Assembly: GCA_016211105.1 (NCBI GenBank)
Contig: JACQSX010000042.1
Span: forward strand, 1-55,985
DNA: 55,985 nucleotides
Direction of reading: 5' to 3'
Source: Acidobacteriota bacterium
Lineage (GTDB): Bacteria; Acidobacteriota; UBA6911; JACQSX01
The notes below the pieces were generated by a model that searched no databases, had not been told where the DNA came from, and saw only the letters and a list, made by a program, of their open reading frames with translations. Positions 9,170 to 17,442 of the stretch are shown here, in pieces (position 1 is the first letter of the stretch; each line of letters opens with the position of its first letter). A program made the position numbers and the translations under genes.

Positions 9170-9301
9170 CTTCAATATTTGAATGACGATTTGAATGGAG
9201 GAAGTCTTAAGCCCGCCTGGAAGGATTACGACTTCCTCCTGAAAGGTGACGTCTTTACCCTCGATGGATCGAAGCCTGGATTTAGCGGCGAGTATTCCTA
9301 G
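9170..9301 (+). other. In-frame open extension after the porin stop
   Basis: The porin frame stays open for 43 codons after its TAG (9167-9169), to a second TAG at 9299-9301. The peptide contains KPAWKDYDFLLKGDVFTLDG. It could be a remnant of a neighbouring gene, a small separate ORF, or chance. A 10-bp inverted repeat (ggaggaagtc, 9197-9206 with 9230-9239) lies inside it. I do not recognise the peptide. Confidence 0.3.
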
Positions 9302-9329
9302 CAGATACTAGGATTCAAGAAGGAGAAGG

Positions 9330-9446
9330 CTTAGTGCCTCGATTCATAAATACGATAACCTTTGCTGGTGGAGCTTGCGAGACGAGATCGTCCGACCCCA
9401 CCAGCCCGCAACAAACGTTATCGTATTCATGAATCGAGGCACTAAG
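9330..9446. mobile_element. MITE-like long inverted repeat
   Basis: A 30-bp arm at 9330-9359 (starting cttagtgcctcgattcat) is matched by its reverse complement at 9417-9446 with one mismatch. The 57-bp centre contains further pairing (ctggtgg against ccaccag). The structure is non-coding, 117 bp long and lies between two barrel genes. It could be a miniature inverted-repeat element or a long RNA hairpin; no target-site duplication is obvious. Confidence 0.6.
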
Positions 9447-9533
9447 TATGACACGCAAGATACTGGAGTCTAGTGGATGCGCTGCCGTGCGGCCGGACCC
9501 AGGCCCGGTGAATGGACGTTTTGAGGAGGCCAG

Positions 9534-10883
9534 TTGAACCGTTTTCTTCTAACATTCCTTCACGCGATACTGATCACCGGATTAACGATGGATCTGGCGG
9601 CTCAACGAAACAATGCCGAGACCCCAGAATCGAAAGCGGGCGGAAGCAAGCTCCTTTCCGATGCACTCAATAAGAACCTGCCACGATGGCTGCGCTTCAC
9701 TGGGGAGTATCGATCTCGGCTGGAGGGCTTTACCGGCGGCGGCTTCCATACAGATAACGAGGACTTCTACCTGCTACATCGCCTCCGATTGAATATGAGC
9801 ATCCAACCCATAGGTTGGTTGAAGTTCTACTTCCAGGGTCAGGACGCCCGGGTGTTTAGCAAGAATTCCGCCCCCTACGGACCGCCGTTTCAGGACATCA
9901 TGGACTTGCGCATGGCGTACGTAGAACTAGGGGATGTTGAAAAAAGGGCGACGGGATTTCGCGTCGGGCGCCAGGAATTACTCTTCGGTGAACGGCGTCT
10001 GGTAGGACACGGGGGGTGGCTAAATACGGCCAGAAGCTTTGACGCCGTTCGTGCCACCGTTCACCACAACGGATATCGAGTCGATGCCTTTGCCACCTCT
10101 GTGGTGAACATACGAGACGGAAAATTCAATGAGAGTGCGGCTGGCGACAACCTTCATGGGCTTTACGGCGCGATCGACCATCTCGTCCCAAAAGCTGTGC
10201 TCGAACCTTACGTTTTATGGCGATTGGCTCCTAGATTGAAAACGGAGTTGGGGACGATGGCAAACCTCGACCTGAAAACTTTCGGTTTCCGCTACGTCGG
10301 AAAACTTCCCGCTAACTTCGACTACAACACCGAGGTTGCTCGACAAATAGGTTCCGTTGGAACGGACGACATCGGCGCTTGGGCAGGCCATTGGCTCATC
10401 GGGTGTACGGTCACCCGCGCTCCTTACCAGCCGCGCCTCATCATAGAATACAATTATGCCTCCGGCGACCGCGCCCCTCTCGACGGCAAGCGAGGCACGT
10501 TTGATCAGTTATACCCTACCGCCCACGACAAATACGGCCTAGCCGACCAGGTGGGTTGGAGGAATATCCATCATGTCCGCTCGGGTTTCGAATTTCGACC
10601 GAACCCGAAATGGCTGATGATGGGCAATTATCACTCGTGGTGGCTGGCCAGCGCCCGTGACGGTCTTTACAATGCAGGAGGCGTCCTGATCGCCCAAGTC
10701 GCCGATGGATCGGCCGGACGCCACGTGGGTCAGGAACTGGATTTTCAGGCTGTATATTCTTTGCAGAAACAGATTCAGGTTTCCGGTGGATACGCCTACC
10801 TCTTTCCAGGAAACTTCTTGCAAAAGGCTACTCCAGGAAAGCCCTATCACTTTCCTTATCTGATGTTGAATTACGTTTTCTAG
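9534..10883 (+). CDS. Alginate-export-type outer-membrane beta-barrel protein
   Basis: Predicted outer-membrane protein of 449 residues. A signal peptide (MNRFLLTFLHAILITGL, cleavage after DLAAQ) is followed by an alginate_export-like barrel: RWLRFTGEYRSRLEGF near residue 50, then WLKFYFQGQDARVF, RVGRQELLFGERRLVG and RSFDAVRATVH, ending in YHFPYLMLNYVF with a terminal Phe typical of barrel insertion. The start is TTG at 9534, supported by gaggagg at 9523-9529. Family members pass alginate or other small anionic or neutral compounds; its substrate here is unknown. It lies downstream of the porin but is separated by the MITE-like repeat, so co-transcription is uncertain. Confidence 0.8.
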   Translation: MNRFLLTFLHAILITGLTMDLAAQRNNAETPESKAGGSKLLSDALNKNLPRWLRFTGEYRSRLEGFTGGGFHTDNEDFYLLHRLRLNMSIQPIGWLKFYFQGQDARVFSKNSAPYGPPFQDIMDLRMAYVELGDVEKRATGFRVGRQELLFGERRLVGHGGWLNTARSFDAVRATVHHNGYRVDAFATSVVNIRDGKFNESAAGDNLHGLYGAIDHLVPKAVLEPYVLWRLAPRLKTELGTMANLDLKTFGFRYVGKLPANFDYNTEVARQIGSVGTDDIGAWAGHWLIGCTVTRAPYQPRLIIEYNYASGDRAPLDGKRGTFDQLYPTAHDKYGLADQVGWRNIHHVRSGFEFRPNPKWLMMGNYHSWWLASARDGLYNAGGVLIAQVADGSAGRHVGQELDFQAVYSLQKQIQVSGGYAYLFPGNFLQKATPGKPYHFPYLMLNYVF

Positions 10884-11016
10884 AAACCTGGGAACATAGC
10901 TTTAAGCAGCGAAGAACATTTCCAGAAGAATGATGGAAGACAAAAATGGCGCGCTTGAAGTGAGACCGTTCTAGGAATCATCCTTCCGAGTAGCTGCGCA
11001 AGGCGTGTTGGCGCTT

Positions 11017-12204
11017 CTATCGAGGCTTTTCAACCCCGATATAGTGCGTGGTGGCTAAGTCCCAATAACTTTGATAACGCCCCTCGTCAAAGTCTCGTAA
11101 GAAAACCCTCATCGGTTGCAGCAAGGTGGCAGACCGATGTCCCGGCAGTCGTGCCGGGTGTCGATAACCTCCGGCGATGGAGCGGATGAAAAGACTGCGG
11201 TCGTTGATCGGGAGCTTCCGCACGTTGTTCACAAAGGCGGCAAACCTGCCGTCGAAAAGGTATCGCTCCACATTGGACGTGTAGAAGGTAGCGACCGTAA
11301 AGCCGCCTTTCCGTAAATAATCACCCACCGCAGCCAGAGCCTTCTTTCCTGCGAAATCACCCACCACGGGGATGATCAGATTCCTGCGGTGCAGGCCGCG
11401 CACGAAATCATAGTCCTTTGTGCTGGCTAAAAAGTTGCCCAATTCTCCGTGCAGGCCTGTCTCCGTGACGAGATCCTTCAAGGTCGGAAAATAGCTGCCC
11501 CACCAGCCACCCATCCGATATGCGATATCAAGACCCTGGTTGCGGAAGTTCTTGTACACATACTCCAGGCTTGCCTGATCACGCTCAGAAAGTGGGAACT
11601 GAAAATCCTCCTGGATTACTTTACGGATTCTGGCCAAGTTGGCCGTGTATGTTCGGTCATCTGCAGGAAGCCTGTCGAAAAAGGTCACTAATTCATAGAT
11701 CGAAGCGTCAGGCAGAGGAGCGTTTTCCTTGGGCAAAGGCTTGCTTAACAAGCGGGAAAGGAACTGGACACGATTGGACGAGAAATGGAAGACGGCCTTG
11801 TACATTAAATGCTGGATCATCGCCTGGCGGCGAACATCCACAATGAAGGCGATGCGCGGGTGCAGCTTACCAATGTACGTGAAATTCTGCTCCGGCCCGA
11901 CGCCGATGTAGGCCCCCCTGGAAGCACCGAGCTGCCGCAGCTTGTCCACCACGTGCAGATAAGATGTTTCATTGGAAACGAAATTATCGGAGTGAAAATA
12001 TCCGTCCGCCTCAGAGAACTCACGGATCAGGCGAGCAAACTCTGCAGCAGACAACCCCTCGATTTGCGCCTGTCGCCGCGAAGCGGACTGCCAGGCCGTC
12101 ATCCCCGCGCTGGCAATCAGGACGAGCGCCAGAATCGATGCCGGCAGCAGACTTCGCCACCCTGACCTCCGGCGATCGCGAAGGAATCCGGGGCGGATGG
12201 TCAT
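11017..12204 (-). CDS. Conserved membrane-anchored protein resembling the LIC_10091 family
   Basis: 395-residue protein with a single N-terminal membrane segment (SLLPASILALVLIASAG, about residues 18-35) and a large soluble domain predicted to face the periplasm. The domain opens with RLIREFSEADGYFHSDNFVSNE, followed by YIGVGPEQNFTYIGKLHPRIAF and VDVRRQAMIQH. To my recollection this pattern is that of the uncharacterised LIC_10091-like proteins of spirochaetes and other bacteria. Biochemical role unknown. It is convergent with the alginate-export gene and has no operon partner. The ATG is preceded by aaggagaa. I am moderately sure of the family and have no functional claim. Confidence 0.7.
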   Translation of the reverse strand: MTIRPGFLRDRRRSGWRSLLPASILALVLIASAGMTAWQSASRRQAQIEGLSAAEFARLIREFSEADGYFHSDNFVSNETSYLHVVDKLRQLGASRGAYIGVGPEQNFTYIGKLHPRIAFIVDVRRQAMIQHLMYKAVFHFSSNRVQFLSRLLSKPLPKENAPLPDASIYELVTFFDRLPADDRTYTANLARIRKVIQEDFQFPLSERDQASLEYVYKNFRNQGLDIAYRMGGWWGSYFPTLKDLVTETGLHGELGNFLASTKDYDFVRGLHRRNLIIPVVGDFAGKKALAAVGDYLRKGGFTVATFYTSNVERYLFDGRFAAFVNNVRKLPINDRSLFIRSIAGGYRHPARLPGHRSATLLQPMRVFLRDFDEGRYQSYWDLATTHYIGVEKPR

Positions 12205-12489
12205 CTTGTTCTCCTTTTCGGGAAACGCCTTCCTTTACATTATTCTCTACCAGCAGTGACGTGCCCGGATCAATGTCTTTCTTTACTTACTCTTTCTTCA
12301 CCTTCTACTCACCTTTCGCAAGCCGTAGGGGGAAAACCCTGAACGAAAACCAACACAAAATGGCGCGGCGTTGCAAAAGGCGTGACAGGACGATTCCATT
12401 GCGGATTGGGGATTGGGGATCCAGTCAAGGCAGTAAACCGCTTAACAGCAATCTGAAATCTGAAATCCGCACTCGCCCCGTCCTGGTGC
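12205..12489. other. Intergenic region with degenerate gcggatt-type repeats
   Basis: No gene is evident. At 12399-12470 there are oppositely oriented short repeats (gcggattggggattgggg and, on the other strand, tgcggatttcagatttcag). They directly abut the truncated 3' end of the toxin remnant, so the repeat block may mark the edge of a deletion or insertion. Confidence 0.5.
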
Positions 12490-12661
12490 GACTTTTACGT
12501 GGATTCGCCACAGGTTCTTTTCGCCCAACAGCTTACGATATCCGGGAGGGCGCGGCTCTTCAGCCAACGTCCTATCGAAAAATGCGATCGACAATGTAGT
12601 TCTCAAGGGCCTCGAGTTTTTTTCGCGCAGAAGGTGCAAAAGTGAGGCGGTATTTAGCCAC
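12490..12661 (-). pseudogene. Decayed RelE/ParE-type toxin
   Basis: A GTG at 12661 overlaps the antitoxin stop by 8 bp and opens MAKYRLTFAPSARKKLEAL, the RelE-family N-terminus, but the frame hits TAG after 29 codons (12572-12574). The rest of the toxin continues in another frame: RTLAEEPRPPGYRKLLGEKN followed by LWRIHVK, the RelE-family core. The final strands that should follow are missing, replaced by repeat-like sequence. The reading is one frameshift or small deletion plus a 3' truncation, so no functional RNase/gyrase toxin is expected. Adjacent antitoxin and overlapping start and stop codons support the assignment. Confidence 0.7.
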
Positions 12662-12869
12662 TCGGCTTTCCCTGGCGGCGTAGGCGCTTCTTGACCGGCT
12701 CCAGGAATTCTCGCGGTTTGTTGGCACGTTGGCGGGCAACTAAACTGTCATCGATATCTTCCCAAAGCTGGGCGTGCTTTTTCAGACCAATGAGGATAAC
12801 TTTCCTGGATCCCTTGTCATCGATCACAAACTCAATACCTTTTATTTTTTCACTCGCTGGCTTAGCCAT
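12654..12869 (-). CDS. Antitoxin-like protein, orphaned partner of the decayed toxin
   Basis: 71-residue protein starting at ATG 12869 with aagg 8 nt upstream. It reads GIEFVIDDKGSRKVILIGLK in the first half and has a charged C-terminal tail (EPVKKRLRRQGK). Size, composition and its position immediately before, and overlapping, a RelE-like toxin start identify it as the antitoxin of a type II pair. I cannot assign the fold (Phd/RelB-like is likely). The frame is intact although the toxin is broken. A longer frame from 12983 exists but lacks a supported start. Confidence 0.6.
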   Translation of the reverse strand: MAKPASEKIKGIEFVIDDKGSRKVILIGLKKHAQLWEDIDDSLVARQRANKPREFLEPVKKRLRRQGKPSG

Positions 12870-13013
12870 TGATGAGCCTTGTCCCCATCTAGAATAATAA
12901 CGCGAATCGGTCTCCACCAGTAAAAATGGGAGGCAAACGGGAGGCCAAGCGAATGACTCCGCATGTGCGTAACTCTTTGTCATCCCATAAATGGCGAGTA
13001 GGTTAGGACTTAG

Positions 13014-13090
13014 TGGTGCGCCCGGGGTGATTCGAACACCCGGCCTTTGGTTTCGTAGACCAACGCTCTATCCAACTGAGCTACGGGCGC
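13014..13090 (-). tRNA. tRNA-Arg (anticodon ACG), CCA encoded
   Basis: Reading the minus strand, the acceptor stem GCGCCCG (from 13090) pairs with CGGGCGC, followed by A and an encoded CCA ending at 13014. The D arm is GCTC-AGTTGGATA-GAGC. The anticodon stem TTGGT/ACCAA holds loop CTACGAA with anticodon ACG. The T arm is GGGTG-TTCGAAT-CACCC. All stems are complete. ACG reads CGN arginine codons after A34-to-inosine editing. Confidence 0.96.
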
Positions 13091-13204
13091 CTATTGTCAG
13101 ATGAGCAGTTTACTGTTACTCCATCAGGCTCGGCAAGGCTGACTTTGCCTGCGAACTGCTCGAGCTCGCGATAAGGTCACTCCGGTCTCTGTGATCTCAC
13201 GGGT

Positions 13205-13363
13205 TCATTCCCGACAAGAGAGCGCGCGAATCCATTCCCGATCCACTCCTGGACAGGTGCGCTCGATGTCCGCCAGCCGAAATTCTCTAAGCTGGTTGGA
13301 GATGGCGGCCAAAACCATTTCCGCCTTCGCCCCCTTGGGTGTTAAGCCGCCAGGATCGAGACT
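13205..13363 (-). pseudogene. Decayed winged-helix fragment (Fic-protein C-terminus-like)
   Basis: A short open stretch encodes GAKAEMVLAAI, then EFRLADIERTCPGVDREWIR, and then stops. The pattern -F.iaDie..CPGVsr..IRrvL- is that of the DNA-binding tail often found at the end of Fic-family proteins. The recognition helix is cut short, and neither the Fic core nor a start is present. This is a gene fragment beside the tRNA; family assignment is from memory and moderate at best. The remaining bases between the tRNA and the helicase gene hold nothing I recognise. Confidence 0.4.
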
Positions 13364-13405
13364 TCAACCCAACCGCATACAGGATTTTTGCAAGGTTTTC
13401 TCCTT

Positions 13406-14653
13406 TTAAGGCCGGGACCTGCGGTCGTGCGACGATGGTCGGTGATGGCGCCCGGCGCCCGGTCGGGACCGGAGGCGGGCGTTGATAGGAAGGAGTCTCC
13501 CGAGGGATGGTTGTTCAGGTGGAAGTTCCGGCAGCCGCGAAATTGGGAGAGTTCTTCTGATCAGCCGCTCAATGCCGCCCAGTTCGCCCCGCTGCTCCGG
13601 CGTGACGAACGATATCGCGTGTCCGCCAGCGCCAGCGCGAGCCGTGCGGCCGATGCGGTGCACGTAATCCTCGGAGCTGTTCGGCAAGTCGTAATTCACT
13701 ACCAGGGCGATTCCCAACACATCGATCCCCCGCGAGGCGATGTCCGTTGCAACGAGCACGCGGTACCTCCCCGATTTGAACCCATCGAGCGCATCGCGCC
13801 GCTGACCAAGCGATCGATTGGAGTGAATCTCGGCAGCGCTATGCCCCATAGCGCGAACTGCCCGGACCAGTCGTGTTGCTGTGTGCTTCGTTCTGGTGAA
13901 AATGAGTGTTGTGCTGGAATACTGCTCCAGAAGTTTGGCGAGAAGCCGGTTTTTGGCGACCTTGTGAATAATGAAGATTTCCTGCGTCACGCGCTCGGGC
14001 GGGGTTCCTGCGGGGGCGATCTCCACGCGAATCGGCAGTTTCATGTGTGCGGTGGCCATCTTCATGATTGCCGGGGGCATCGTCGCGGAAAAGAGCATGG
14101 TCTGACGCTTGCTGGGAAGGGCGCAGAGGATCTTCTGGATCTGGGGTGCGAAGCCCATGTCCAGCATACGATCGGCTTCGTCGAGTACCACGATGCGCAC
14201 GGTATCGAGCTTGAGCTTTTTCTGATTTAAGTGATCAATCAGTCGGCCGGGCGTGGCAACGATGATGTGAGGATTTCTCGCAAGTGCCTGTACCTGAGGC
14301 CCCTGCGCAACGCCACCGATGAGGACCGCGGTCCTGATGCCGAGGCTCTGACCAGTCCGCCGCAGCGCTTCGTCCACCTGGAGAGCCAGCTCGCGCGTGG
14401 GGAGGACCACCAGGCCCCGCCCCTCCGCCTGGGCGGCCAGCCGTTGGATCATCGGAATCCCAAAGGCGAGCGTTTTTCCCGTCCCGGTCTGCGCGATGCC
14501 GACAACGTCTTTGCCCTGGACGGCGACCGGAATCGCCTGTTGCTGAATCGGGGTGGGGATCACATATCGCAGCCGGGCCAGCGTCTCAAGGAGCGCGGGT
14601 GCAATACCAAGGGCGGAGAACCCCGAGACTGCCTGCAGAGTATCGTGCTTCAT
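13406..14653 (-). CDS. rhlE: DEAD-box RNA helicase, RhlE type
   Basis: ATP-dependent RNA helicase of 415 residues acting in ribosome assembly or RNA decay. The Q-motif region (YVIPTPIQQQAIP, about 30-42) is followed by motif I AQTGTGKT (54-61), PTRELA (85-90), TPGR (134-137), motif II DEAD (158-161) and motif III SAT (189-191). The second RecA domain has TLIFTRTK, VATDIASRGIDV and HRIGRTARAG. A short basic tail rich in Arg and His ends the protein. Complete, single-gene unit. The RhlE name reflects length and motif spacing rather than a distinctive signature, so another DEAD-box subgroup is possible. Confidence 0.93.
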   Translation of the reverse strand: MKHDTLQAVSGFSALGIAPALLETLARLRYVIPTPIQQQAIPVAVQGKDVVGIAQTGTGKTLAFGIPMIQRLAAQAEGRGLVVLPTRELALQVDEALRRTGQSLGIRTAVLIGGVAQGPQVQALARNPHIIVATPGRLIDHLNQKKLKLDTVRIVVLDEADRMLDMGFAPQIQKILCALPSKRQTMLFSATMPPAIMKMATAHMKLPIRVEIAPAGTPPERVTQEIFIIHKVAKNRLLAKLLEQYSSTTLIFTRTKHTATRLVRAVRAMGHSAAEIHSNRSLGQRRDALDGFKSGRYRVLVATDIASRGIDVLGIALVVNYDLPNSSEDYVHRIGRTARAGAGGHAISFVTPEQRGELGGIERLIRRTLPISRLPELPPEQPSLGRLLPINARLRSRPGAGRHHRPSSHDRRSRP

Positions 14654-14774
14654 GTCGTCGCTAGCTTATCCGATCCGCTCAGGTCATCCAAATCCTAACC
14701 TATGCCAGGATCTTCAATACGCAATGACTCAACATGACTCCACTGCAAGGTGACATTCTTTAATCTCTCCTTCG

Positions 14775-15083
14775 TCATTCCACTTGAAACCACTGCCTGA
14801 GTTTGCCACAACCCAACAGCACAATTCCAAGTAGCATTACTACCACTCCAACATAACCTACGCGACCTGGTCGAGTTCCAGCCTCAAGGTGTACGCACAT
14901 CAGCAAAGTACCAATTCCGGTCAGCAGGATTCCGAAAGTCTGAACCTTCTTGGCAAATCGTCGATTTGAAATTTCCGATCGCAGAGCACTGCCTTGTTTG
15001 GGTTGATACAAGAGGCTTCCGCATTGTTTACACACAGTTGCCGCATCTTGAATTTCTTCCAAACAGTAGGGGCACTTTTTCAC
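14775..15083 (-). CDS. Zinc-ribbon membrane protein
   Basis: 102-residue protein. An N-terminal zinc ribbon (CPYC and CKQCG, residues about 4-21) is followed by a polar linker and two membrane segments (FGILLTGIGTLLMCVH and VGYVGVVVMLLGIVLLG). Such small ribbon-plus-membrane proteins are common and mostly uncharacterised. It lies about 120 bp upstream of the helicase start, in the same direction. No function is assigned. Confidence 0.75.
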   Translation of the reverse strand: MKKCPYCLEEIQDAATVCKQCGSLLYQPKQGSALRSEISNRRFAKKVQTFGILLTGIGTLLMCVHLEAGTRPGRVGYVGVVVMLLGIVLLGCGKLRQWFQVE

Positions 15084-15163
15084 TTCTCACCTTCCGGAAT
15101 TCGGCGAACGATTTTTTCTCCCAGTGTGCAGCACTTTTGGACTTCTCGAATAGAGAAAGTTGT

Positions 15164-15451
15164 CTACCGGCGCTTGCGCGGATAGTGCCGTTCTATGTAT
15201 TCCTCGATGTCCTGCTCCCCGATGCACAGACAGGCCTGGGCGGGCAGTACCTGCGTTTCTCCGTCTAACTCCCGCTTAAGCCGCGCCAAACAGAGGGCCG
15301 GACCATCCTGAAATTTTAAGGAGGACGACCGAAATGCCTCGGATTGAACTTCGAGCACGAATTCGCGTATCTGATCGGGCGCATCGACCACGTGAAAATT
15401 ATAGATACGAGAACTGGCCGCAACGTTGAAACCGACATACTGGATCTGCAT
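15164..15451 (-). CDS. Conserved-looking hypothetical protein, 95 aa
   Basis: Soluble 95-residue protein with alternating hydrophobic and charged segments (REFVLEVQSEAFRSSSLKFQ) and a basic end (EYIERHYPRKRR). It has no cysteine motif, signal peptide or membrane helix. The composition looks coding, and it lies in the same orientation as the neighbouring small genes. I do not recognise the family. Confidence 0.55.
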   Translation of the reverse strand: MQIQYVGFNVAASSRIYNFHVVDAPDQIREFVLEVQSEAFRSSSLKFQDGPALCLARLKRELDGETQVLPAQACLCIGEQDIEEYIERHYPRKRR

Positions 15452-15549
15452 AGCGAATCCTTCCTTGATCCCTGCGAGCGCAGTTCATCGGCCTTACGTC
15501 CGGCCCTTTGCTCTGCGCTTCCCGTAATTCCTTCGCTGATCGGTCGGCA

Positions 15550-15849
15550 TTAGGAATAGTGTCTAGTACATTTGAGCGATTCAGATTGACCGGTCATGTG
15601 AACAAAAATAATCGACTTTCGTGGCTCAGTGTCGACTCGGACGTCTTTAACTCCATGGTCTTCCCACTCCTTGGGAACACTTTCTAAGCTGAAGCTCGCA
15701 TTTTCCGAATCGGGAATTAGTTTTGAACCAGCGACTACTCCGTCTGCAAATTTCAGAGTGATTTGTGGATTATTTTTACCCGACCATATCGGAAGAATAG
15801 CAAAGCCACATCTCTCAAACTCCAACCATTCTTTCGCCTCGTTTTCCAT
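15550..15849 (-). CDS. Hypothetical protein, 99 aa
   Basis: Soluble, acidic 99-residue protein (MENEAKEWLEFERCGFAILP at the start). The pattern is beta-rich (NPQITLKFADGVVAGSKL, KSIIFVHMTG) without membrane segments or a known motif. The frame is open with an ATG start, but there is little supporting context. It could be a small fast-evolving gene or, less likely, spurious. Confidence 0.45.
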   Translation of the reverse strand: MENEAKEWLEFERCGFAILPIWSGKNNPQITLKFADGVVAGSKLIPDSENASFSLESVPKEWEDHGVKDVRVDTEPRKSIIFVHMTGQSESLKCTRHYS

Positions 15850-15962
15850 AATGTCTCCCTACCGGCTGATACTCTCAATCGGTACAATCAGTCTCTAAGC
15901 CGGATGGGCGCGAGAGAGGGGCGGACATGGCCGCCCCAACCGAACGAAGAGACCTATCGCCT

Positions 15963-16283
15963 TCAGACTGCTACGGGAACTGCAATCTTGTGGAAGGTCG
16001 AGTTGGAAACCTCATAGGTGCGAATCTGAGGAGTTCCCTCAGCCACTTTGGACAGGGCCTTCAGCACTTGTGGATAGGTTCCGCGGTCATAAGCCCCCGC
16101 GTTCTCTTTGTTGTCCCACAAACTGATTCCAACTGCTTCCGCTCCGCCCGGGACGACGAGCGTGATTTCGTCCTGGAAGCCTTTCTGTTTTCGAAGCATG
16201 GGAATGATTTCTTTCTCAAGCGTCCGGGTAAACTCCGCAACGCAATTGGGCTTCAATTGTATCGAAACATTTCGTGCAAACAT
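15963..16283 (-). CDS. ABM-like (antibiotic biosynthesis monooxygenase fold) protein
   Basis: 106-residue protein with the dimeric alpha-beta barrel pattern: MFARNVSIQLKPN, a helix with EFTRTLEKEIIPMLRKQKGF, then DEITLVVPGGAEAVGISLWD and a last helix ending in YEVSNSTFHKI. ABM-fold proteins range from monooxygenases to stress or signalling proteins, so the reaction is unknown. I chose the ATG at 16283, which has aaggtgg 8 nt upstream, over an in-frame start 9 bp earlier. It is divergent from the HTH regulator, whose protein might control it. Confidence 0.65.
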   Translation of the reverse strand: MFARNVSIQLKPNCVAEFTRTLEKEIIPMLRKQKGFQDEITLVVPGGAEAVGISLWDNKENAGAYDRGTYPQVLKALSKVAEGTPQIRTYEVSNSTFHKIAVPVAV

Positions 16284-16395
16284 GGCAACCACCTTGGTTG
16301 TCGTCTAAGACTTGCGATTCCAGATAACCTGACTTAGCTCAGATGGCCTGCGAGAACGGCTTAAATAGTCACTCTCATTAACCACAATAAGTTAA

Positions 16396-16470
16396 TTGAC
16401 TTTACTTGTCAAGTGAAATGTGGGATAGTTTTTGAATGCAGAAGTTACTTAATCAAAAAAGGTTAATCAA
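16396..16470 (+). promoter_or_regulatory. Operator-like repeats upstream of the HTH gene
   Basis: The region has a perfect palindrome acttgtcaagt at 16404-16414 inside ttgac-N7-gtcaa. It also has a direct repeat ttaatcaa at 16449-16456 and 16463-16470, centred 14 bp apart and ending at the Shine-Dalgarno. Binding-site-sized repeats before an XRE-type gene suggest autoregulation. A consistent -35/-10 pair was not found. Confidence 0.4.
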
Positions 16471-16482
16471 GGAGGAACTTCA

Positions 16483-17349
16483 ATGGATGTTTCTTTGGTG
16501 ATCAAGCATCGGCTGGAAGAATTGGGCCTGGAGCAGAAGGATCTGGCAAACGCCGCGCAAGTCACCGAGTCCTACATTTCACAGTTGCTGACCCGAAAAA
16601 AAGTGCCTCCCGCGCCGAACCGGACAGATATTTATGACAAGATGGGTAAACTCTTGAAGCTTCCCATCGGCGAGCTTGCCAAGTTGGCTGACCTCGATCG
16701 CCAGGAAGAATTGAAGAAAAAACTGTTGGATCCGCCCATACCCTTATTTAAAGAGGTTCGAGAGTTGGTGCTTCGCAAATGCAAATCCGATAAAGAGAAA
16801 CAAATACGGGCAATTTTTGAAAAACAGCCCTTCGGCGAACTTGAACGCATGGTCACCCAAAAGCTCTTGGACGTGGCCAAGAAGGTCGCCAAAGACGAAT
16901 TAGAAGACGAAAACTGGGGCCGGTTGGTGGCGCGACTCAGCGGTCGAAGCTACGAACATATGCGGGTCACCATTCTCGAGTTCCTGGATACAGACGTCTT
17001 CAACGTGTCGGTTGAAAACTTTGTATCCTTCTTGGACCCGCTGATTGAATCCTGGGACATCGACCTCGCGACTTTTGCTATTGAAGTCGTCTTGAACCGA
17101 AGGGTAGCGCCGGGAGACCCTAAGAAATTTGAGTTTGTTGAAAAGAAAACCGAACCGCCTTTCGACGAAGAGCCAGGGCTCAGCGAGTTCCTTCAGGATG
17201 CTGCTCTCAGCGGCGATGCAACCGAAGAGGAGATCGAATTCCTAAGAAAGCTGCGATTCAAAGAAAAGCGGCCTACTGCACTGTATTATTATCGCGAGTT
17301 GCAAAACCTCAGGGACCGTCTCCACTTTCGTACTCCAGGAAGAGCGTAA
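16483..17349 (+). CDS. XRE-family helix-turn-helix regulator with long C-terminal domain
   Basis: 288-residue cytoplasmic protein. Residues about 5-60 form a lambda-repressor-like HTH (RLEELGLEQKDLANAAQVTE then SYISQLLTRKK). The remaining 220 residues are largely helical and acidic, without a peptidase, cupin or ligand-binding motif I can name. A strong ribosome binding site (aaggagg, 16469-16475) precedes the ATG. Unlike many phage-type repressors there is no ImmA/IrrE partner next to it. The upstream repeats suggest it controls itself and perhaps the divergent ABM-like gene. Target genes are unknown. Confidence 0.8.
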   Translation: MDVSLVIKHRLEELGLEQKDLANAAQVTESYISQLLTRKKVPPAPNRTDIYDKMGKLLKLPIGELAKLADLDRQEELKKKLLDPPIPLFKEVRELVLRKCKSDKEKQIRAIFEKQPFGELERMVTQKLLDVAKKVAKDELEDENWGRLVARLSGRSYEHMRVTILEFLDTDVFNVSVENFVSFLDPLIESWDIDLATFAIEVVLNRRVAPGDPKKFEFVEKKTEPPFDEEPGLSEFLQDAALSGDATEEEIEFLRKLRFKEKRPTALYYYRELQNLRDRLHFRTPGRA

Positions 17350-17442
17350 GAGACGGCGCACCCCATTGAAGCGGGAGACCGCGTGACAACCTTTCATGGT
17401 TCAACCGGTAGCGCCACTGAATCGATCCGACGCCGCTTCCGG

